Below are positions 58,394 through 64,000 of a DNA stretch of 64,000 nucleotides, piece by piece. The notes under the pieces are model-generated. The model worked only from the letters and a program-made list of their open reading frames with translations, searched no databases and had not been told where the DNA came from. The stretch is from Bacteroidia bacterium (GTDB taxonomy: Bacteria; Bacteroidota; Bacteroidia; SpSt-205), in assembly GCA_026414975.1 (NCBI GenBank), contig JAOAHZ010000004.1:176484-240483 (forward strand), written 5' to 3'. Position numbers and translations under genes: made by a program. Numbering within the stretch: the first letter of the stretch is position 1; each line of letters opens with the position of its first letter.

Positions 58394-59424
58394 ATTTCAA
58401 TCCCACATTGGTGCGATTTTCACGTGCCTACCACTCCCGCAGGGGACTGGTATCAGTACGATTTCAATCCCACATTGGTGCGATTTTCACTCGTCGGCGT
58501 GTTGTTAGAGCTGCTTGTGGCGCTTTGATTTCAATCCCACATTGGTGCGATTTTCACAAATTACGGCCTGGCGTGATGGTCTTGCGGTTGCCGATTTCAA
58601 TCCCACATTGGTGCGATTTTCACAACCCTCCAAACAACAAAGCCGTGCCCCCCCAAAAAGATTTCAATCCCACATTGGTGCGATTTTCACTCCAAAACCC
58701 GCCCCAGTAGGGGCAAGCCCGCTCCAATTTCAATCCCACATTGGTGCGATTTTCACGCCTTGCCCGAAATAATAGCATCTACGAACCTACGCATTTCAAT
58801 CCCACATTGGTGCGATTTTCACGGGGACTGTGGCAGAATACGTAGCCGCAGGGAAGGCATTTCAATCCCACATTGGTGCGATTTTCACCCCCTTACCGCT
58901 TAGGCTCCACTCTGTGTATGTAGCCCAATTTCAATCCCACATTGGTGCGATTTTCACGTTGGGAAACAACGTCGGGACCTCGGGAACTTATACAATTTCA
59001 ATCCCACATTGGTGCGATTTTCACCAATAAGACGAATAAATTCACCATTCGCACCATCGTAATTTCAATCCCACATTGGTGCGATTTTCACAGACGATAA
59101 GACCAAGCTCAGCCCCCTGACGGCTATTATTTCAATCCCACATTGGTGCGATTTTCACGATCACCGACAATCACATCAGACATGCCCTCTATCTCATTTC
59201 AATCCCACATTGGTGCGATTTTCACGCACTATCTCATAGACACTCTGCAAAGAAACAGAGCGATTTCAATCCCACATTGGTGCGATTTTCACGATTTCCG
59301 ATTCGCCAGAAGCTATAAAGAGTAAGCTATTTCAATCCCACATTGGTGCGATTTTCACCGCCGCTCAATCGCCTCAACAACCATCCCCTCAACGATTTCA
59401 ATCCCACATTGGTGCGATTTTCAC

Positions 59425-62400
59425 TATTTATCAGTTCGTAGTTATTAATCCCTTAAAATAATTTCAATCCCACATTGGTGCGATTTTCACACGACCCGAG
59501 GAAGAAGACCCAGAGAAAGTAGAAGCATTTCAATCCCACATTGGTGCGATTTTCACCCTAAACCCCGCAGTGCCGCCTTGTAGGAGTTCCAAATTTCAAT
59601 CCCACATTGGTGCGATTTTCACTCGCGAGCAGTAAAAACCGCAGCCACACCCAAACCAAATTTCAATCCCACATTGGTGCGATTTTCACACTGCAAAAAC
59701 CGCATTTACCATTTTTCAGAAAGTTATTTCAATCCCACATTGGTGCGATTTTCACGCGGCTGCGCTTTGACAGCAGCCGCATAGAAAGCCTCGATTTCAA
59801 TCCCACATTGGTGCGATTTTCACTCCCGACCCTCCCTTCCTCGCTGTCTATAATTACGTATTTCAATCCCACATTGGTGCGATTTTCACTGGCGTATGTG
59901 CAGAACGCGTTTCGGTACAAAGCAGATTTCAATCCCACATTGGTGCGATTTTCACCTGTGTAGCGGTGCATCCCAACATCGTTTCCCGACGTATTTCAAT
60001 CCCACATTGGTGCGATTTTCACGATTTTGCGAAAAAGATAGCCGAGGGGCTTACGGCTAATTTCAATCCCACATTGGTGCGATTTTCACCGCCGCTCAAT
60101 CGCCTTCACAACCATCCCCTCTACGATTTCAATCCCACATTGGTGCGATTTTCACAGCCCATGTGGGCAGGGGCTGCGGTTCCACAGGCTCATTTCAATC
60201 CCACATTGGTGCGATTTTCACGGTTTTTGTTTGGGCACTCCTAAGTGAAAAGCCTGGCATTTCAATCCCACATTGGTGCGATTTTCACATCCGTACCCTC
60301 AAAAAGTCCATCAAGCTTTGTGTCATTTCAATCCCACATTGGTGCGATTTTCACCTGCGCAAAGAAATAAACCGCATAGCGTCTCATGTGATTTCAATCC
60401 CACATTGGTGCGATTTTCACGTAGGAAACGGCATCACTGATGCCTTACTTAAAGCTGATTTCAATCCCACATTGGTGCGATTTTCACTCTTCTCCAGCAG
60501 AGACCTCCTCGAGCCCCTAAACCATTTCAATCCCACATTGGTGCGATTTTCACCCTGTGGAAAACTAAAATTCCTTTTATTCGTCCTGAATTTCAATCCC
60601 ACATTGGTGCGATTTTCACACACCCACGTCAAAAAATAAGAACACCCCCTCCAGAATTTCAATCCCACATTGGTGCGATTTTCACGCCGCAAAGGGAGTA
60701 AGCGTAGGAGGTGTGTATGTAAATTTCAATCCCACATTGGTGCGATTTTCACGGCGCTCCAGAGGGGCGGCCCCGAAGCGCAAAACGGATTTCAATCCCA
60801 CATTGGTGCGATTTTCACACTAAGGTGTCCCGCTATGGCATCCAGTAAGGTATCAATTTCAATCCCACATTGGTGCGATTTTCACGACTATGATCTTGAA
60901 CCTGCCACAATCGGCATGATTGATTTCAATCCCACATTGGTGCGATTTTCACGGTACGGATTTAGAGAGGCCCAAAGGCGATAAGGACAATTTCAATCCC
61001 ACATTGGTGCGATTTTCACTGTGCTGCCGCTCTCGTTCCTCGGCGAGGCTCTCTATGATTTCAATCCCACATTGGTGCGATTTTCACTAGGCGAGGCGAC
61101 GGTGGTGAATGTAGGCGCTACCAATTTCAATCCCACATTGGTGCGATTTTCACAGTCAGTCCCAACATCGTAGAGACATCAGGCGATGTATTTCAATCCC
61201 ACATTGGTGCGATTTTCACCGAACCCGACTTAGTCAGCCCATCGAGCCCCTCCCTCATTTCAATCCCACATTGGTGCGATTTTCACTATTTGCTTGTGGT
61301 ATGGAAACTCGAGTCGTACAAGTATTTCAATCCCACATTGGTGCGATTTTCACAATATCTTCTTTACCCCGCAGAACGCCGCGCAGGGCATTTCAATCCC
61401 ACATTGGTGCGATTTTCACACATTCCCACATGCGAACCCCCTCGTTAGACCAAAAAAATTTCAATCCCACATTGGTGCGATTTTCACCCATTCGGGCTTT
61501 TCGGGACTTAGCGCCCAGAGCAGCATTTCAATCCCACATTGGTGCGATTTTCACTCCCGTAGCAGGCTATACAGCACATACAGCATGTACATTTCAATCC
61601 CACATTGGTGCGATTTTCACCCATCATGCACATATACCCCGCGCCGCTCCGCGTATATTTCAATCCCACATTGGTGCGATTTTCACAAGCAGAGATACAG
61701 CGCATACCGCCCGAAGCCGCGCATTTCAATCCCACATTGGTGCGATTTTCACCGTCCCGCACAAGATGCTCAAAGTCCGTCAGGATAAGATTTCAATCCC
61801 ACATTGGTGCGATTTTCACCAGAGTTTTTCTTCGGACGCAGACCGCATACGCAAGCAGCATTTCAATCCCACATTGGTGCGATTTTCACCAAAATGCGCT
61901 TGCTGTGCTTAGCACAACGCCGCCTGATTTCAATCCCACATTGGTGCGATTTTCACCCCTAACCCAAATACTGCCAGTTTCGTATTACTGAATATTTCAA
62001 TCCCACATTGGTGCGATTTTCACATGCCGCAAACGCTTGAGCTGTGACCTTGTCCCAATATTTCAATCCCACATTGGTGCGATTTTCACAACTATGCAAA
62101 AGTTCCTGAGGAGGCAGTAATGCTACATTTCAATCCCACATTGGTGCGATTTTCACGGCTATGGGAAAACGACGTTAGCCCTCCGACTTTTAATTTCAAT
62201 CCCACATTGGTGCGATTTTCACTCGCCCCCACCTATGGGTATAGGCAAGAAAGTCTGATATTTCAATCCCACATTGGTGCGATTTTCACTGCATACTCTT
62301 GGTCCGAATGGTCGTGGTGTTTTAGGCATTTCAATCCCACATTGGTGCGATTTTCACAGAGCACGCCCCTAGGACTTCTGGTAGCGGTGACAAATTTCAA

Positions 62401-63259
62401 TCCCACATTGGTGCGATTTTCACTTTGAGCTTGAATAAACTTTTAGCGCTTTCGTCTGTGATTTCAATCCCACATTGGTGCGATTTTCACGCGCTCCTGA
62501 CGGCGCAGCTGGAACGCGGTAGCGATGATTTCAATCCCACATTGGTGCGATTTTCACTCCAAACTGAAGAACGCATCGGTAGCTGGAGCTTTAGGATTTC
62601 AATCCCACATTGGTGCGATTTTCACTGGCTCGTTGGAGAAGATGTGCGCTACATGGAAGCAAATTTCAATCCCACATTGGTGCGATTTTCACCCATACCC
62701 TCCCCTGTGCCGCGTGCTTACGATGCCGATTTCAATCCCACATTGGTGCGATTTTCACCAGCGGAGAAAATCGCCTTTATCCGCGCACAGGCAGAGATTT
62801 CAATCCCACATTGGTGCGATTTTCACTATGCGCTTTTAGCATAGGAAACACACGCACACACCATTTCAATCCCACATTGGTGCGATTTTCACTTACCCAC
62901 GCCCAGAACTTCGTCCAGAGGGAGGGGTATTTCAATCCCACATTGGTGCGATTTTCACCAAATTCTTTGCGGCATGTGCCCTGCCTTGTAAAAATATTTC
63001 AATCCCACATTGGTGCGATTTTCACAAAGTTCTGCAAGCCTTCGCCGCAGCAGGGGCGCAGATTTCAATCCCACATTGGTGCGATTTTCACACCCGCCAG
63101 CCCCCTTCCCACCTCCACAAAAAAAATATTTCAATCCCACATTGGTGCGATTTTCACGCCCAAACAAAAACCGCACCTCCTACAATCAATACAATTTCAA
63201 TCCCACATTGGTGCGATTTTCACTATTTATCAGTTCGTAGTTATTAATCCCTTAAAATA
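59425..63259 (-). repeat. Exact duplicate spacers 3.8 kb apart
   Basis: The 36-nt spacers at 59425-59460 and 63224-63259 are identical. They are the two outer members of this range. Confidence 0.93.
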
Positions 63260-63754
63260 ATTTCAATCCCACATTGGTGCGATTTTCACCCTAAGCCCTG
63301 CAAAGCCGCCTTGTAGGAGTTCCACATTTCAATCCCACATTGGTGCGATTTTCACTGTGGATACTCCTTGTTGATTGTTGTCGTATATTTGTATTTCAAT
63401 CCCACATTGGTGCGATTTTCACTCAGCTCTTGCTTGCTCCTCAATCTACTACCGTTTCATTTCAATCCCACATTGGTGCGATTTTCACGTGCGCGCAGCT
63501 TACCAATCCAGCGCAAAGCTAACTCATTTCAATCCCACATTGGTGCGATTTTCACATAAAAAAGCAGACGCTTTGCCCTCCTTATATAAGCATTTCAATC
63601 CCACATTGGTGCGATTTTCACCAAGACATACCACCAGAGAAAGAGACCAAAAGAGAGATTTCAATCCCACATTGGTGCGATTTTCACGATCAGTTTGCCG
63701 TTAGCCCTCTGGACCAGTTGGTAGATTTCAATCCCACATTGGTGCGATTTTCAC

Positions 63755-63989
63755 TTTGAGTTATAGATATTCTTAGCCTCAGATGAAGTAATTTCAATCC
63801 CACATTGGTGCGATTTTCACCCGTGGTGGGTCGACTATTCTGTTTTTATGATGGTCAATTTCAATCCCACATTGGTGCGATTTTCACTTAAGTCAGTAGG
63901 TTATGGCTTTGACGGCTAAGCAAATTTCAATCCCACATTGGTGCGATTTTCACTTTGAGTTATAGATATTCTTAGCCTCAGATGAAGTA
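63755..63989 (-). repeat. Exact duplicate spacers, three units apart
   Basis: The 36-nt spacers at 63755-63790 and 63954-63989 are identical, with two unrelated spacers between them, echoing the pair near 57 kb. Confidence 0.95.
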
Positions 63990-64000
63990 ATTTCAATCCC

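Larger units (their letters stand above)
55861..64000 (-). CRISPR. Very large CRISPR array (about 122 spacers in view), leader beyond the right edge
   Basis: The 30-bp repeat reads ATTTCAATCCC... on plus and ends ...GCGATTTTCAC. I counted 120 full identical copies starting at 55995, an 11-base part-copy at 63990, and two degenerate copies at the left (55861-55890, 55929-55958). Spacers are mostly 36-37 nt, range 35-40, and mean period is 66.6 bp. The complement of the repeat ends in ATTGAAAT, the 5' handle pattern of type I/III crRNAs, so transcription should run right to left. The decayed repeats at the left agree, marking the leader-distal end. The leader and any adjacent cas genes lie beyond 64000 or elsewhere. 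Confidence 0.98.

Noticed and set aside
60289..60989. Possible fourth antisense overlap (9 nt) between spacers 60289-60324 and 60953-60989
   Set aside because: Nine bases is within chance for this many spacers; ten- and eleven-base matches between other spacers were dropped for the same reason.
56046..63704. Long open frames inside the array giving repeated peptides such as FNPTLVRFS, FQSHIGAIFT and ISIPHWCDFH
   Set aside because: The 30-bp repeat has no stop in any frame, so arrays of repeats produce open frames by chance. They are the repeat translated in different frames, not genes.

Overview
The window looks like a chromosomal segment of a Bacteroidota bacterium. The evidence is: secreted proteins with type IX secretion (T9SS) C-terminal domains, an OmpA protein with PD40 repeats, DUF2480 and PorT-like barrels, signal peptides that cut just before Gln, and Bacteroidota-type promoters (TAnnTTTG) with no Shine-Dalgarno motifs noticed. 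Tight gene packing, many 4-bp ATGA overlaps and a huge CRISPR array would suit a thermophile, but that last point is inference.

Layout. 1-3206 (minus strand): coaD followed by a polysaccharide module (GT2, flippase, GT4 running off the left edge), diverging from a GT9 gene through a short palindromic promoter region. 4257-4462: two strong palindromes between convergent genes. 4463-9423: GH1 beta-glucosidase, an ALDH-thiG pair and a possible beta-propeller protein. 9424-10242: no convincing gene. 10243-14794: acyl-CoA carboxylase beta and alpha subunits plus a crotonase, which fits leucine catabolism. 14795-15354: no convincing gene. 15355-20058: a 1,567-residue secreted protein with a dockerin-like end. 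20308-25042: tsaE, panC, a DAACS symporter, a small membrane protein, a baeRF-like protein and tpiA. 25238-29858: OmpA/PD40 protein, lipoprotein, RsmI-like methylase and a T9SS-exported SGNH protein. 29932-32882: fumC and a CCA/poly(A) polymerase family gene with an altered catalytic motif. 33097-36635: DUF4197 lipoprotein, NifU-like protein, Mrp ATPase, an outer-membrane barrel with a charged tail, and msrA. 36861-41252: PorT-like barrel, BI-1 membrane protein, tRNA-His directly abutting a DUF2480 gene, and a TonB-dependent receptor. 41298-43278: three coupled genes of unknown function, the middle one V4R-like. 43449-45800: pyrR, pyrB, miaA. 45848-53822: glycosyltransferase, ferredoxin, ABC ATPase, MATE exporter, Omp85 protein, a helical repeat protein and an RlmD/RumA-type methyltransferase. 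53850-55748: a glycine-rich T9SS protein.

55861-64000 is one CRISPR array: two degenerate repeats at the left, then 120 identical full 30-bp repeats and an 11-base part-repeat cut by the window edge, with about 122 spacers. The repeat sequence and the decayed left end both indicate minus-strand transcription from a leader beyond 64000. No cas gene is in the window. Several spacers are exact duplicates, near-duplicates with the same borders, or overlapping reverse complements.

A recurring theme is promoter placement. A TAnnTTnG element lies 3-9 nt before the chosen ATG/GTG of many transcription units, implying leaderless or near-leaderless mRNAs. I used it to choose several starts.
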